Positions 40,966 to 49,167 of a DNA stretch of 64,000 nt are shown piece after piece. Each line of letters opens with the position of its first letter. The first letter of the stretch is position 1. Origin of the DNA: a virus; IMG/VR virus record IMGVR_UViG_3300005936_000001, positions 62,001 through 126,000 of that record. One strand, given 5' to 3'. A model generated the notes under the pieces. That model searched no databases. It saw only the letters and a list, made by a program, of their open reading frames with translations, and had not been told where the DNA came from. The position numbers were made by a program, and so were the translations under genes.

Positions 40966-41415
40966 TTGAAGTATAAAAAGTATTATCTAAAAGAGGATGA
41001 TTTCAGACTATTTGTAGAGGAGTGCGAAAAGGTTCTGAGTTTATTGGGGATAAGAAATGCTCCTATAACATTCGCTTTTGAAAAACCGCCGGATCTGGAT
41101 AGTACACATCTGGCGGGAAGTATTATCTACGAGGACAGTCAGAAAATTTTAATCTATCTGTCTCCGGAATGGCCTAGAGAAATATCAGATACACGAATAA
41201 GATATGAAGCAGTCCACGAAGCTGTGGAAATACATTTAATAAACAAGTTTTATACGTTCTGTGAAGAGTGTGTAAAAGAAGGTAAAGTGGATAATAGTAA
41301 GTGGGAGAAGGTTGTTCACGAAGCATTGAATAGTCTTGTTATGCTGTACGACGAAACACTGCTAAAAGAAGTTACTACCTTTCCAATATTTGAAAGTGTG
41401 ATAAGAAAGAAGTAA
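40966..41415 (+). CDS. Hypothetical protein with a VHEAVE (zincin-like) motif
   Basis: A 149-residue protein. The helix YEAVHEAVEIHLI near residue 85 resembles the HExxE/HExxH helix of small metallopeptidases, with a further VHEALN near 124. Catalysis is unproven. The start is a TTG codon eight bases after AAAGGA; no ATG fits. Confidence 0.55.
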   Translation: MKYKKYYLKEDDFRLFVEECEKVLSLLGIRNAPITFAFEKPPDLDSTHLAGSIIYEDSQKILIYLSPEWPREISDTRIRYEAVHEAVEIHLINKFYTFCEECVKEGKVDNSKWEKVVHEALNSLVMLYDETLLKEVTTFPIFESVIRKK

Positions 41416-41483
41416 ATTATTTTTATAATGGGGACTAATTAGAGTCTCCACCATTTAACAATAACTTAACTAGGAGTACGCTT

Positions 41484-41609
41484 ATGAATACAGGACGAAA
41501 ATATGTTAAGAAAAATGGGTATTATAATAGTATTACAGTCAAATCAATAAAAACAACTTCTTTTACTGAGCTTTTCCCGAAAAGGGAAAACGCTTGTTTT
41601 AGCTGGTAA
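41484..41609 (+). CDS. Small basic peptide
   Basis: A 41-residue protein starting MNTGRKYVKKNGYYNS with a TAGGAG site. No family recognised, and coding status rests on the ribosome binding site alone. Confidence 0.4.
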   Translation: MNTGRKYVKKNGYYNSITVKSIKTTSFTELFPKRENACFSW

Positions 41610-41639
41610 CAGAAGTTATTTACATTAAAGGGATTTAAA

Positions 41640-41852
41640 ATGAATGGCGTTCATCAAGCGTTGGTAGATGCATCCCCTATAGATCCGGAGAATATAACTC
41701 TGGATAGAAATCTGGATGCTCTGAAAATATCGGATGAAGATTGGTTAGCAATATTTAAAGATGTAGCCAGAATGTCTGGTAATGAATATGGTTTTCATGA
41801 TCTTGCGGATATGCAGACAGTTGGAGATCTAATGGAATACTTTGGAGAATAA
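41640..41852 (+). CDS. Acyl-carrier-protein-like fold without the phosphopantetheine serine
   Basis: A 70-residue acidic protein. ENITLDRNLDALKISDEDW followed later by MQTVGDLMEYF has the helix pattern and ending of acyl carrier proteins. At the place of the DSL motif it reads SDED, so the usual modified Ser appears lost or shifted. A binding or regulatory role is more likely than acyl transfer. The likeness is by eye. Confidence 0.45.
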   Translation: MNGVHQALVDASPIDPENITLDRNLDALKISDEDWLAIFKDVARMSGNEYGFHDLADMQTVGDLMEYFGE

Positions 41853-41854
41853 TA

Positions 41855-41992
41855 ATGAGTTGTAAAGATGTAAAAAGAGACGAACGAACAGTAGGAAGTT
41901 CTACTAAACCTAAAGGAAGTCGGGATGGTATGCGTGGTTCAGGACGTCCTGCTGGTAAAGAATATGAAGAATCAAAAAAGACTGTTCGGTAA
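41855..41992 (+). CDS. Small Gly/Lys/Arg-rich peptide
   Basis: A 45-residue, disordered, basic peptide (GSRDGMRGSGRPAGKE) starting 2 nt after the previous stop. The GRPAGK segment resembles an AT-hook. Overlaps the next gene by 29 nt. Confidence 0.45.
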   Translation: MSCKDVKRDERTVGSSTKPKGSRDGMRGSGRPAGKEYEESKKTVR

Positions 41993-42212
41993 TCTGGGGG
42001 ATATTACAGATCCCGGACCGGACATAGTATTGGAGACAGAGCATTTTATAGATCCTCTGCTCGAAAAATACAGTTCAGTAGACAGTATTGATATGGAGCA
42101 TCTTATTAAATCAGTTATTTCACTGAGAATGTCCCGGGATAGAGTACAAAGATCTATCCAGATACTGGAAACTGAAAAGTCTACCATGGTAGAAAATGTA
42201 GTAGATAATTAA
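41964..42212 (+). CDS. Hypothetical acidic protein
   Basis: An 82-residue protein starting MKNQKRLFGNLGDITDPG with a C-terminal helix. Its last codons contain the TCTACCATGGTAGA palindrome (encoding STMVE). No family recognised. Confidence 0.5.
   Translation: MKNQKRLFGNLGDITDPGPDIVLETEHFIDPLLEKYSSVDSIDMEHLIKSVISLRMSRDRVQRSIQILETEKSTMVENVVDN
42180..42193. repeat. TCTACCATGGTAGA palindrome (copy 3)
   Basis: Exact 14-bp copy near the 3' end of the acidic protein gene. As in the SbcC-like gene, it is read as STMVE. Confidence 0.5.
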
Positions 42213-42235
42213 ATATGTGGAGCGCATAGCGTAAC

Positions 42236-42463
42236 ATGGCTGATACAAAAACAGAGATAGTTATATCAGGTCCCTGCTGTAAGCAATGCGGCAGGGAGGG
42301 GTATTCAAGAATAGCTGTAACCAATAAGCTGTCTGAATATGAAAATGCGGTAAAGACAAAGAAGGGGGAACTTTACTGCGAGGAATGTTTCATGGAGAAA
42401 TTAACCGGGTTGTCCATGGGCACTATACAGAAGGCCGGTCTTTCATCCTCTTCGGGGGAATAA
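42236..42463 (+). CDS. Zinc-ribbon protein
   Basis: A 75-residue protein with CCKQCG near residue 14 and CEECF near 48, a standard two-knuckle zinc ribbon, and a Ser-rich tail. Function unknown. Confidence 0.6.
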   Translation: MADTKTEIVISGPCCKQCGREGYSRIAVTNKLSEYENAVKTKKGELYCEECFMEKLTGLSMGTIQKAGLSSSSGE

Positions 42464-42490
42464 AAAAACAACTTACAAAGGAAATCGAGT

Positions 42491-43435
42491 ATGAAGTACA
42501 AAGTCAGGAAATGTAAAATTTTTGGAATGTCCGTGTATACATTCACGTACAAAAAAGTTAAATACATAATATCAGAAGAGTTAAACAGAGATGTGGGATC
42601 GCCTTATTTTGCTCCCAGTGTTATGAAGAGAAGACTTAGGCGGGATGTTGTATCTGTGTCTGTCTTTGTTAGATATGAAGGTGGAAAAGAATGTGTAAGA
42701 ACAGGTATCCTGCCTTTGGATATTATTGAAATGATATGGACAAGAGTTATGAATAATCGTAAGGACAGACTGCGATCAGTATGGTTGGATGAGGCTGATA
42801 GAGTATTACTGAAACGGTTCACTCATTACAGTAGTAAATTAGGTATGCTGGTGGATACGGATATTGCCGACGCCGCTAAAGAGGAAAGTAAAGAAATGAT
42901 CCAGCCCCAACTGGACTTCCAGGACAATGTAGTAGCTCCGGAACCTTCAGTACCTTCTGAAACTGTTAAAGCTAATAAAACTGCTGTAGAGCATATTGAG
43001 GAACTACAGGGTTTGATACTGGGGTTTGTAAAAGCTGTTCTTAAGGAGAATGAAGACCTGATGGCTATAAATACAGGGCTGGAAGAACAACGGGTACTTT
43101 TCAGTATGAGTCCTCCTCTGAAAGCAAGAGTGAAGATGCACAGGACTAAGTCTGAAATACATTCTATGATAGTGAAGCATAGTGCGGCATATGCCCGTGC
43201 CTTAGGTATCAAAGAAATGGACGGATCGCTTATATGGAACGCTATGTATGACAGGTTCAATGTTGTTACCGGATTAAATCCGCACCAGCTTAAAGTCGAT
43301 CACGACTGTAACTGCTGTATTGAAGCGGTAAAACGGGAAGGTAGGTTGGGTGACCTGAATGATTGTATGATGTACGTGCTGAATAATGAATATCGTATTC
43401 CGCATGCAGGGCAGGCCACTGTAAATACAGGCTGA
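42491..43435 (+). CDS. Antirepressor-like protein (ORF6C-type C-terminus)
   Basis: A 314-residue protein with a basic N-terminal part, a Pro/Val linker and a coiled-coil middle. The C-terminal segment HSMIVKHSAAYARALG then SLIWNAMYDRFNVVTGLNP resembles the ORF6C domain found at the end of phage antirepressors. There is no clear Rha or Bro domain, so the call is tentative. Preceded by AAAGGAAATC and followed by a terminator. Confidence 0.45.
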   Translation: MKYKVRKCKIFGMSVYTFTYKKVKYIISEELNRDVGSPYFAPSVMKRRLRRDVVSVSVFVRYEGGKECVRTGILPLDIIEMIWTRVMNNRKDRLRSVWLDEADRVLLKRFTHYSSKLGMLVDTDIADAAKEESKEMIQPQLDFQDNVVAPEPSVPSETVKANKTAVEHIEELQGLILGFVKAVLKENEDLMAINTGLEEQRVLFSMSPPLKARVKMHRTKSEIHSMIVKHSAAYARALGIKEMDGSLIWNAMYDRFNVVTGLNPHQLKVDHDCNCCIEAVKREGRLGDLNDCMMYVLNNEYRIPHAGQATVNTG

Positions 43436-43448
43436 TAGTATTTGTTTA

Positions 43449-43482
43449 AACCCCCGGAAGCTATTAACTCCGGGGGTTTTGT
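43449..43482 (+). terminator. Rho-independent terminator
   Basis: AACCCCCGGA pairs with TCCGGGGGTT, followed by TTT-G-T-rich sequence. Confidence 0.85.
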
Positions 43483-43516
43483 ATTTTATAGATATAACTA
43501 TTAAAAGGAAGGTTGA

Positions 43517-43663
43517 ATGAAAAAATTAAAAGTAATATGGGAAGAAATTACGTTCACCTTTAAAGAGCTGACAAAATCTGAATTATGGAAAGAAATTACG
43601 TTTGCTATTAAAGAGCTGACAAAGGTGGCCTGGGTGGTAGTTAGATTATTGAGATATTTATGA
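43517..43663 (+). CDS. Small helical peptide with internal duplication
   Basis: A 48-residue peptide in which WEEITFTFKELTKSE is followed by WKEITFAIKELTKVA, a direct repeat of about 16 residues, then a hydrophobic end. AAGGAAGG site upstream; it ends in an ATGA overlap with the next gene. Confidence 0.55.
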   Translation: MKKLKVIWEEITFTFKELTKSELWKEITFAIKELTKVAWVVVRLLRYL

Positions 43664-44070
43664 ATTACTTATACATGTCTTATTATAATGTTTCCGGAGG
43701 AGTGATGATCCGTGTGGATGAGAAATCCCCCAGAATGTTTCCTAATTCCACAACTAATACTCATTTCTATTATGCATGCGGCGATTGGAATATAAAACTG
43801 TATGAGGCTGATAGACATTTTCGTGTAAAGTACAGTATGGTTAGTAATAGGTATCTTATACAGGTACCTCGGCGTTTAGATAGGGGTTTTGGTAATTCAG
43901 TTTTGGTATCTAAAGTATGTTTTCCATTTGTTAAGAATGTGGTGACAGCATATAATAATAAACATTCTAATAATAAGGTACTAAATGAGGATGTCTGGAA
44001 TAACGATAATAAGCTAGAGAATGTATTTAAACACTACAATTTTACAGTACAGCCCGAGGAGACAACATGA
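43660..44070 (+). CDS. MNYLYMSY-family protein (paralogue 1)
   Basis: A 136-residue protein starting MNYLYMSYYNVSGGVMIRVDE. The next gene has a matching N-terminus, and both end in a YNNKHSNNK...DVWNND-type motif also seen at the end of the protein at 45575. Basic, beta-rich appearance. Function unknown. Confidence 0.6.
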   Translation: MNYLYMSYYNVSGGVMIRVDEKSPRMFPNSTTNTHFYYACGDWNIKLYEADRHFRVKYSMVSNRYLIQVPRRLDRGFGNSVLVSKVCFPFVKNVVTAYNNKHSNNKVLNEDVWNNDNKLENVFKHYNFTVQPEETT

Positions 44071-44435
44071 ATTACATATACATGTCTTATAAAAAGATAC
44101 CTGACGGAGTTATAGTGCGTCTGGACGAACGGACATATCCACTTAATTCACCGTTGCATCCCAATCCTTTTATATGGGAGATATGTGGGAAGACTATAAT
44201 CATAATGGGATCGGTAGAGAGTAAATTACATATTAGAAAGGCCCCTAATGAATATAAATTAGTTATTCCTATGTTAGCAGACGAGCAATTAACAAGGGGT
44301 GATAAACTTATGATAATAAAAGAGAAAGATTTTAAATATATAAAGAAAGTTGTATTCGAGTTTAATAATTATTATTCTAATAATAAATTAAAAATGACTG
44401 ATGTCTGGGACAATGATTTTTCATTAAGGCGGTAA
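44067..44435 (+). CDS. MNYLYMSY-family protein (paralogue 2)
   Basis: A 122-residue protein starting MNYIYMSYKKIPDGVIVRLDE and ending FNNYYSNNKLKMTDVWDND. Clearly a diverged duplicate of the preceding gene, which it overlaps by 4 nt. Confidence 0.6.
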   Translation: MNYIYMSYKKIPDGVIVRLDERTYPLNSPLHPNPFIWEICGKTIIIMGSVESKLHIRKAPNEYKLVIPMLADEQLTRGDKLMIIKEKDFKYIKKVVFEFNNYYSNNKLKMTDVWDNDFSLRR

Positions 44436-44468
44436 CCAGACAAACATAAGAAAAGGGGGTGATGCCAT

Positions 44469-45241
44469 ATGTCCGATATCTATTTTACGTCGGACACGTA
44501 ACGCATTTCTCACATCCAAGTATACTTATCCACTGTCATAGACCATGGCTGCAGGAAGGCGATGTAGACGGGAAGGGCTGGTGGGCAAGTGATGAGATTA
44601 AAGAAAGGCGTACAAACGAGATGGACGCAGCATTGGTAGATAATTGGAATGATGTTGTAGGTAGGAAAGATATGGTATATATTCTGGGCGATTTTGCCTG
44701 GAAGAATCATTCCCGTTTTATACAGGCTGTGAATGGTAAGAAGATTCTTATTCTGGGTAACCATGATAAGATGTCTCAGGATGTGTATAGCTCATTTACA
44801 GAGGTATATGCCGGTATAAAGGACATCAATGTAAAAGGACAGGGAGTAGCATTGTGTCATTACCCCATGTATAGCTGGCGCGGTAGTAACAGAGGTGGCT
44901 GGCATTTCCATGGACATACACACAACAGCCCGTTTAGACACCCCGGGATGGCTCTGAACGTCGGAACAGATGTTCACGGGTACAGACCAGTGTCCTGGGA
45001 AGAACTCGCTGAGGAGTGTGTTACTAAGAAGATAGAGCAGTTATCGGATAAAGACGCGGATAATTATCGTACTCCGGTAAAGGTAGCTTATCAACAGATA
45101 GTATCAGCCACGACTAAAGCGTGGTATATCGAGACTGGATTCTGCGGGAAGAAATGGTTCCCTAAGTCTCCCTGTGTTCTCGACGAAGAAAATAAAATAA
45201 TCAAAATACCTAAATGGTTAAAGGAGCGAATGGAATTATGA
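44469..45241 (+). CDS. Calcineurin-like metallophosphatase requiring a 5-nt hop or frameshifted
   Basis: An AAGGGGGTGAT ribosome binding site points to the ATG at 44469, which encodes MSDIYFTSDT and then TAA at 44499. Skipping five bases (44499-44503) continues HFSHPS and rebuilds the conserved D-x-H motif SDTHFSH. The remaining 240 codons are intact, with GDFAW near residue 75, LGNHD near 100, HYPMYSW and HFHGHTH near 155. The bases around the stop read ACG-TA-ACG, so take-off and landing codons are identical. Either translational bypassing or a recent 5-nt insertion explains it. An ATG at 44462 in the main frame exists but has only a 1-2 nt spacing to the site and gives a nonsense N-terminus. 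Confidence 0.75.
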
Positions 45242-45522
45242 CAGATGAACAAAAGAAAATATTAACAAAGCAGATATTGGACTCCATGGAATATAAACAG
45301 TGGGGATATGGTGGGAACAGAGCTTCCTGTGGAAAAGTTACTATTAAGATTATCGGAGGAAATTGGAATAGTCATTTAAGTATACACTGTAAAGGACATT
45401 CCACCCTTGAACTTAGAGGGAATCTTGCTTCTCAGATAAAAGATGTTATGAATATCAAACATCAGGCACTTATTTTAAAGGAAGAAGAAGAGGCTCTGGT
45501 TACTATTATGCAGGAGTTGTAA
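45238..45522 (+). CDS. Hypothetical protein
   Basis: A 94-residue protein starting MTDEQKKILTKQILDSM, overlapping the phosphatase stop. GYGGNRASCGKVTIKIIGG suggests beta strands, then a C-terminal helix. No family recognised. Confidence 0.6.
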   Translation: MTDEQKKILTKQILDSMEYKQWGYGGNRASCGKVTIKIIGGNWNSHLSIHCKGHSTLELRGNLASQIKDVMNIKHQALILKEEEEALVTIMQEL

Positions 45523-45553
45523 AAGGAAGGGGGGATAAATTCCCCCTTCCTTT
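45522..45553 (+). terminator. Terminator-like hairpin
   Basis: AAAGGAAGGGGG pairs with CCCCCTTCCTTT around a seven-base loop, directly after the stop codon. The T-run is short. Confidence 0.7.
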
Positions 45554-45574
45554 AATTATGAGGAGAAAAACTGA

Positions 45575-45994
45575 GTGAAGCTTAAAAACTACTATCATAT
45601 ATCTTTTGAGAAGTGGAGTAAGAATAACTGTACAATATATACTTCCAGACAGAACAGGTTTAGAGATTTCCCGCGTAGACGTATAGATATAGGGACACGG
45701 ACTGTTAATTTTGTATGGGAACATGATCCGGATGAATATATATCGTATGATGATTACAATTGTATGACAATATACGTAGCTAAGAGTGAGAGTGAACTTG
45801 AGCATAAATATGGATTTATTATAAATCCCTCTGATTGTTTTATACTTATGAAAGCTGTTTTGATATACAATCAGGAGTTCAATAATAATAAACTTGACAT
45901 AACGGATGTGGTGGATGATTGTCCTAACTATGTTATGGAGGACTATCTTAAGCAGGACAGACATTTTAACGATAACGATATAGCTGTTACATAA
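45575..45994 (+). CDS. MNYLYMSY-related protein (paralogue 3)
   Basis: A 139-residue protein with a GTG start after GAGGAG. Its middle and end (LIYNQEFNNNKLDITDVVDD) match the end of the proteins at 43660 and 44067, so it belongs to the same family despite a diverged N-terminus. Function unknown. Confidence 0.55.
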   Translation: MKLKNYYHISFEKWSKNNCTIYTSRQNRFRDFPRRRIDIGTRTVNFVWEHDPDEYISYDDYNCMTIYVAKSESELEHKYGFIINPSDCFILMKAVLIYNQEFNNNKLDITDVVDDCPNYVMEDYLKQDRHFNDNDIAVT

Positions 45995-46002
45995 GGAGAA
46001 AT

Positions 46003-46149
46003 ATGAGTGAGCGGGAAATAATAGATCGTATTATTGAGTCTGAGATGCGTGATCAGCGGATGCTGATGAATGCGTTGAGAAGGGCTGAGAAAAGTGTTGA
46101 AGAGGGGGACTTGACGGCGGAGATTCCGAAAGAGTTATTAGAGAAATAA
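46003..46149 (+). CDS. Small helical peptide
   Basis: A 48-residue charged helix (MSEREIIDRIIESEMRDQRM) with an AAGGAGAA site. Followed by a strong bidirectional terminator. Function unknown. Confidence 0.55.
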   Translation: MSEREIIDRIIESEMRDQRMLMNALRRAEKSVEEGDLTAEIPKELLEK

Positions 46150-46178
46150 AAAAAGAGGGGGACATGCCCCCTCTTTTA
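46150..46178. terminator. Bidirectional rho-independent terminator
   Basis: AAAAGAGGGGG and CCCCCTCTTTT form a hairpin with A-run and T-run on either side, separating convergent genes. Confidence 0.9.
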
Positions 46179-46183
46179 AACTA

Positions 46184-46711
46184 CTAGGCAGTTACTATTT
46201 CTTTAGGAATAAAGTCAAGAGGTTTAACGTCTACGACAGATATAAAACCTGTAAGTAATTTAACTATACGGGCGTGTTCGTCATCTTCAATAACTAGTAT
46301 GGCACTTTCTTTCTTCTTATGCAGATCCTGTACCCATATTCTAGCAGGTACATCACTGTAAGACCCGTTAAGCTCCTGTATTCTGGATGCGCGGATAGTA
46401 AAGGAAGCGTAGCCTTTAGGATGTACTATGATAAAAGGGTCTTCCGCATATGCATACGAAGGCACATCATATTTATCAGCCATCTCTTTCTCTGAGCATA
46501 TCAGATCCTGAATAGCTTTTGTCTGTTCTTCTGAAGGCTGTACAGGCTCGGAAGAGGCACTGTCCTTGGCGAAGTCCTTAAGAAATTCTATAATTTCTTC
46601 GGGGGTGGGTTCGGAATCATTGATTCGTAATTCCTCGCTCTCGTTAACGGTTAACTTTGTTCCGTTCTTCATTGTCAGTACCAGAGGTACCAGTCCTATG
46701 GGTGTGTCCAT
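46184..46711 (-). CDS. Hypothetical protein on the minus strand
   Basis: A 175-residue acidic protein starting MDTPIGLVPLVLTMKNG with an AAAGGAGAAC site on the - strand. Its second half resembles a small beta-barrel (SFTIRASRIQELNGSY, ARIWVQDLHKK). One of only a few - strand genes, with a TATATTAT element upstream, so it may be expressed separately, perhaps as a regulator or superinfection gene. No family recognised. Confidence 0.6.
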   Translation of the reverse strand: MDTPIGLVPLVLTMKNGTKLTVNESEELRINDSEPTPEEIIEFLKDFAKDSASSEPVQPSEEQTKAIQDLICSEKEMADKYDVPSYAYAEDPFIIVHPKGYASFTIRASRIQELNGSYSDVPARIWVQDLHKKKESAILVIEDDEHARIVKLLTGFISVVDVKPLDFIPKEIVTA

Positions 46712-46793
46712 AGTGTTCTCCTTTTGTTGTTTGTATAATATATATCCGTACGTAAGAAAAGCAAGCTAATATAATTTTATTTTAAGGAGTTAA

Positions 46794-47018
46794 ATGAATA
46801 AATTAAAAGAGGAAAAGTTTCAGGGGCTGGTTATACCTGTCTGGGATAAAGAATTATTCGGGGGTACCGGATATTGTACTGGAGAACCTAACAGCACTCT
46901 CTGCTCTGTATCTGTGGTTATTGTTAATTGTGATAATTGTTTATATTCAAAACATAATACAAAAATGTATAAAAAATGGAAGGGCTGGCAGGAAAGGATG
47001 AATAATGAAGAAGGTTAA
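46794..47018 (+). CDS. Small Cys-rich protein, FQG/WQ paralogue family (member 3)
   Basis: A 74-residue protein with KFQGLVIPVWD near the N-terminus, then C-x2-C-LYS and a KGWQERM end. AAGGAG site upstream. It overlaps the next gene by 14 nt. Confidence 0.65.
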   Translation: MNKLKEEKFQGLVIPVWDKELFGGTGYCTGEPNSTLCSVSVVIVNCDNCLYSKHNTKMYKKWKGWQERMNNEEG

Positions 47019-47238
47019 GGTAATTAAGTATGGTAAAAAAGAATTAGTAAAATGGTTAAGGGAACACAGATATTATAAAGAAGGTAACTGGTTGGAAAAT
47101 TATGAGACTGGTCTTTTAAAAACTAAGATGGTTTTCTTATCTAGTTTTCTTCAGAATTATTTTATGTGGGATACGTCTCCTCAGGGAGATAAAGTCTGGT
47201 ATGATATATATAAGGAAATTATGAAGGATGAAAGATAA
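47005..47238 (+). CDS. Hypothetical basic protein between two FQG paralogues
   Basis: A 77-residue Lys/Trp/Tyr-rich protein starting MKKVKVIKYGKKELVKWL. No Cys, so not itself a member of the neighbouring family. Function unknown. Confidence 0.5.
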   Translation: MKKVKVIKYGKKELVKWLREHRYYKEGNWLENYETGLLKTKMVFLSSFLQNYFMWDTSPQGDKVWYDIYKEIMKDER

Positions 47239-47453
47239 TGGATACATTCCAGGATTTATATATCCCCTTTCTAAGAGATGATTATATTCGTAGGGGATAT
47301 ATAAATAGATGTAATGAAATACGCAATGTATATGAATCACTTAAATGCAATTCAATGGAATGTTGTGAGTGTCTTTACTCTTCCCATAATTTTAAAATGT
47401 ATAATATATGGATGGATTGGAGAAAAAGAAAAGAATCTAAATCTATTAAATAA
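47238..47453 (+). CDS. Small Cys-rich protein, FQG/WQ paralogue family (member 4)
   Basis: A 71-residue protein with MDTFQDLYIP replacing the FQG start, then CNSMECCECLYS and a WMDWRKRK ending. A diverged member closest to member 3 (both have CLYS followed by H-N-x-KMY). Confidence 0.6.
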   Translation: MDTFQDLYIPFLRDDYIRRGYINRCNEIRNVYESLKCNSMECCECLYSSHNFKMYNIWMDWRKRKESKSIK

Positions 47454-47492
47454 AAACAGCTCTTTCCTTTATTGTATTTAGCTGTTTTTTTA
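47452..47492 (+). terminator. Terminator-like hairpin, possibly merged with a promoter
   Basis: AAAACAGCT and AGCTGTTTT pair around a 18-nt loop and a T-run follows. The downstream TTAGCTATATT resembles a degenerate version of the phage promoter's second box. Confidence 0.55.
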
Positions 47493-47529
47493 GCTATATT
47501 AAAGTATATAGAATTTTTCTACCACACTT

Positions 47530-47543
47530 TCTACCATGGTAGA
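47530..47543. repeat. TCTACCATGGTAGA palindrome (copy 4)
   Basis: Exact copy in the noncoding gap about 30 nt before the next start, the best placed of the four to act as an operator. Confidence 0.55.
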
Positions 47544-47573
47544 CTTTTTAAATAATAAACAATGGAGTTAAAA

Positions 47574-48122
47574 ATGAGTACTAAAGCATTAAAAGAAGCA
47601 ATTTTATGGCGTATGGAAAAACGAGCTAGAAGTTTTGATGAGGAAATATCAGAGCGTGGAGATGCTTATAGGCAAATTGCTTCAGACATAGGTTCTGTAG
47701 GTTCTACAGCGGCAGGAGTTATTGGGTCAGCTGGAAAAGCTGCTGGTAATACTGCTGGAAGTGCAGCTTATGGTGCGAGTAGATTAGTAGATCCTGGACT
47801 TTTATATAGGTCTTTAAGAGGAGGAGTTACAGAAGGAGCTAAAGGAGCAGGTATAGGCGCATTAGCAGGGGGCGGATTAGGCTTCGGGCATGGCGCTAAA
47901 CAGGGCTGGGACTACGAAGCTTTAACTAACCAAGATTTAAAAACTAAGCTCATTGCTGCTTTATTAAGTGGGGCTTTACATGGTGGTGTTGGCGCAGTAG
48001 CTGGTGGAGTGGCAGGAGGAACAGCTGGTTCTTTATATGGAGCTTTGAGAGATAATCCTCTGACACATAAAGATAATAAGGATAAAATTTTGAAACTTTT
48101 AGCTGATAAACAAGTGGCCTAG
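47574..48122 (+). CDS. Gly/Ala-rich probable virion or membrane-active protein
   Basis: A 182-residue protein. After a charged N-terminus (ALKEAILWRMEKRA) come two Gly/Ala-rich stretches with glycine-zipper spacing (about residues 45-65 and 95-155), typical of proteins that insert into membranes or form channels. Together with the next two genes it may be a virion protein delivered with DNA. GGAG site upstream. Confidence 0.5.
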   Translation: MSTKALKEAILWRMEKRARSFDEEISERGDAYRQIASDIGSVGSTAAGVIGSAGKAAGNTAGSAAYGASRLVDPGLLYRSLRGGVTEGAKGAGIGALAGGGLGFGHGAKQGWDYEALTNQDLKTKLIAALLSGALHGGVGAVAGGVAGGTAGSLYGALRDNPLTHKDNKDKILKLLADKQVA

Positions 48123-48133
48123 ATATATTCAGA

Positions 48134-49159
48134 ATGCCTACTCAAAAAACATATTTATATACTACTCTTTCCGAAGGTATAGATAAAGAAGCCTCTATAG
48201 ATAAAGAAGCTATAATAGCTTCAGCGACAGCTGCCGCATTTACCGCAATGATGCTCTGGAGTGCGTACGACGCATATAAAAGTGGTAAGTCAGCTATTCG
48301 TAATTTCTCTCAGGGTAATAGTAAACAAGCTTGGAGAGATGTGGGCTGGACGGCTATAGATCTAGTAGGTACAGCCACTGGGTCGGGCTGGGCACTTAAG
48401 TCTCTGGGTAAAGCTACTAAATTAGCAGCACATGCTTCCAGATTACTAAAGGCAGGTAAAGTCGCACAGGCAGTGCCTATTCTTAGAAGGGCAACTAAGT
48501 TGAGAAAAGGTATCCTGGCAGCTAGAATACCCAAGCTTAAGGAGATGGCAGTTATTGCTAAGAAGTCTGGTAAGATGGATGACTATGCTAAATACATGAC
48601 GGATTTAGCAGGTCTTCAGAAGGGTAACGAAGCTGTTATAGCAGCAGGGGAAGCTATTAAGTTTACTACCGGTAAAAGTAATAGAGTAGCTAAATCTTTA
48701 TTAAAGACAATAGAAAGCAGTAACAAGGCCCATACAGCACAGTTAGCTAGGCAAAGTAGGCCCCTATATAAAAACACAATAGGTAAGGTAGCTCCGATTT
48801 ACAAAAATGTTAAGGGAGGTCTGGATGCCACAGTAGGTGAGACTGGTAGAAAAGCGGCTGATCTTTTTAATACTGTAAATATGGCCCCGGCTATGGGAGC
48901 AGCCTGGGTGGCTCCGGGTAAATCTTTAGCTAAAGTTAATAAAATTGTACAGAAGGGTATAAAAAGCAAATATGGAAAAACAGTTACTGAAATGGATAAA
49001 TTGAAATATGTAGCCCCTATAATAGCCCTTGAATTTGGAGTAGCAGGTAAAACATTAGGGAAAAGATATTCCGATAGAGTACAGGATATTGATTTTAATA
49101 GTCAGAATAAATATAAACAAGCACTTTGGTCCGCTAGAAAAGCTAGTAGAGTTATATAG
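48134..49159 (+). CDS. Probable virion protein, basic and Ala/Lys-rich
   Basis: A 341-residue protein with LSEGIDKEASIDKEA at the N-terminus, a hydrophobic helix at about residues 30-45, then Lys/Ala-rich helices. The IDKEA/MEKRA/LEKTA-like motifs at the start of the three neighbouring proteins could mark a shared capsid-targeting or protease-processed leader. No enzyme motif visible. Confidence 0.5.
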   Translation: MPTQKTYLYTTLSEGIDKEASIDKEAIIASATAAAFTAMMLWSAYDAYKSGKSAIRNFSQGNSKQAWRDVGWTAIDLVGTATGSGWALKSLGKATKLAAHASRLLKAGKVAQAVPILRRATKLRKGILAARIPKLKEMAVIAKKSGKMDDYAKYMTDLAGLQKGNEAVIAAGEAIKFTTGKSNRVAKSLLKTIESSNKAHTAQLARQSRPLYKNTIGKVAPIYKNVKGGLDATVGETGRKAADLFNTVNMAPAMGAAWVAPGKSLAKVNKIVQKGIKSKYGKTVTEMDKLKYVAPIIALEFGVAGKTLGKRYSDRVQDIDFNSQNKYKQALWSARKASRVI

Positions 49160-49167
49160 GAGATAAA

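Noticed and set aside
44459-44503. ATG at 44462/44459 region as the in-frame start of the metallophosphatase
   Set aside because: Spacing to the ribosome binding site is only 1-2 nt and the encoded N-terminus destroys the SDTHFSH motif, whereas the ATG at 44469 fits both.
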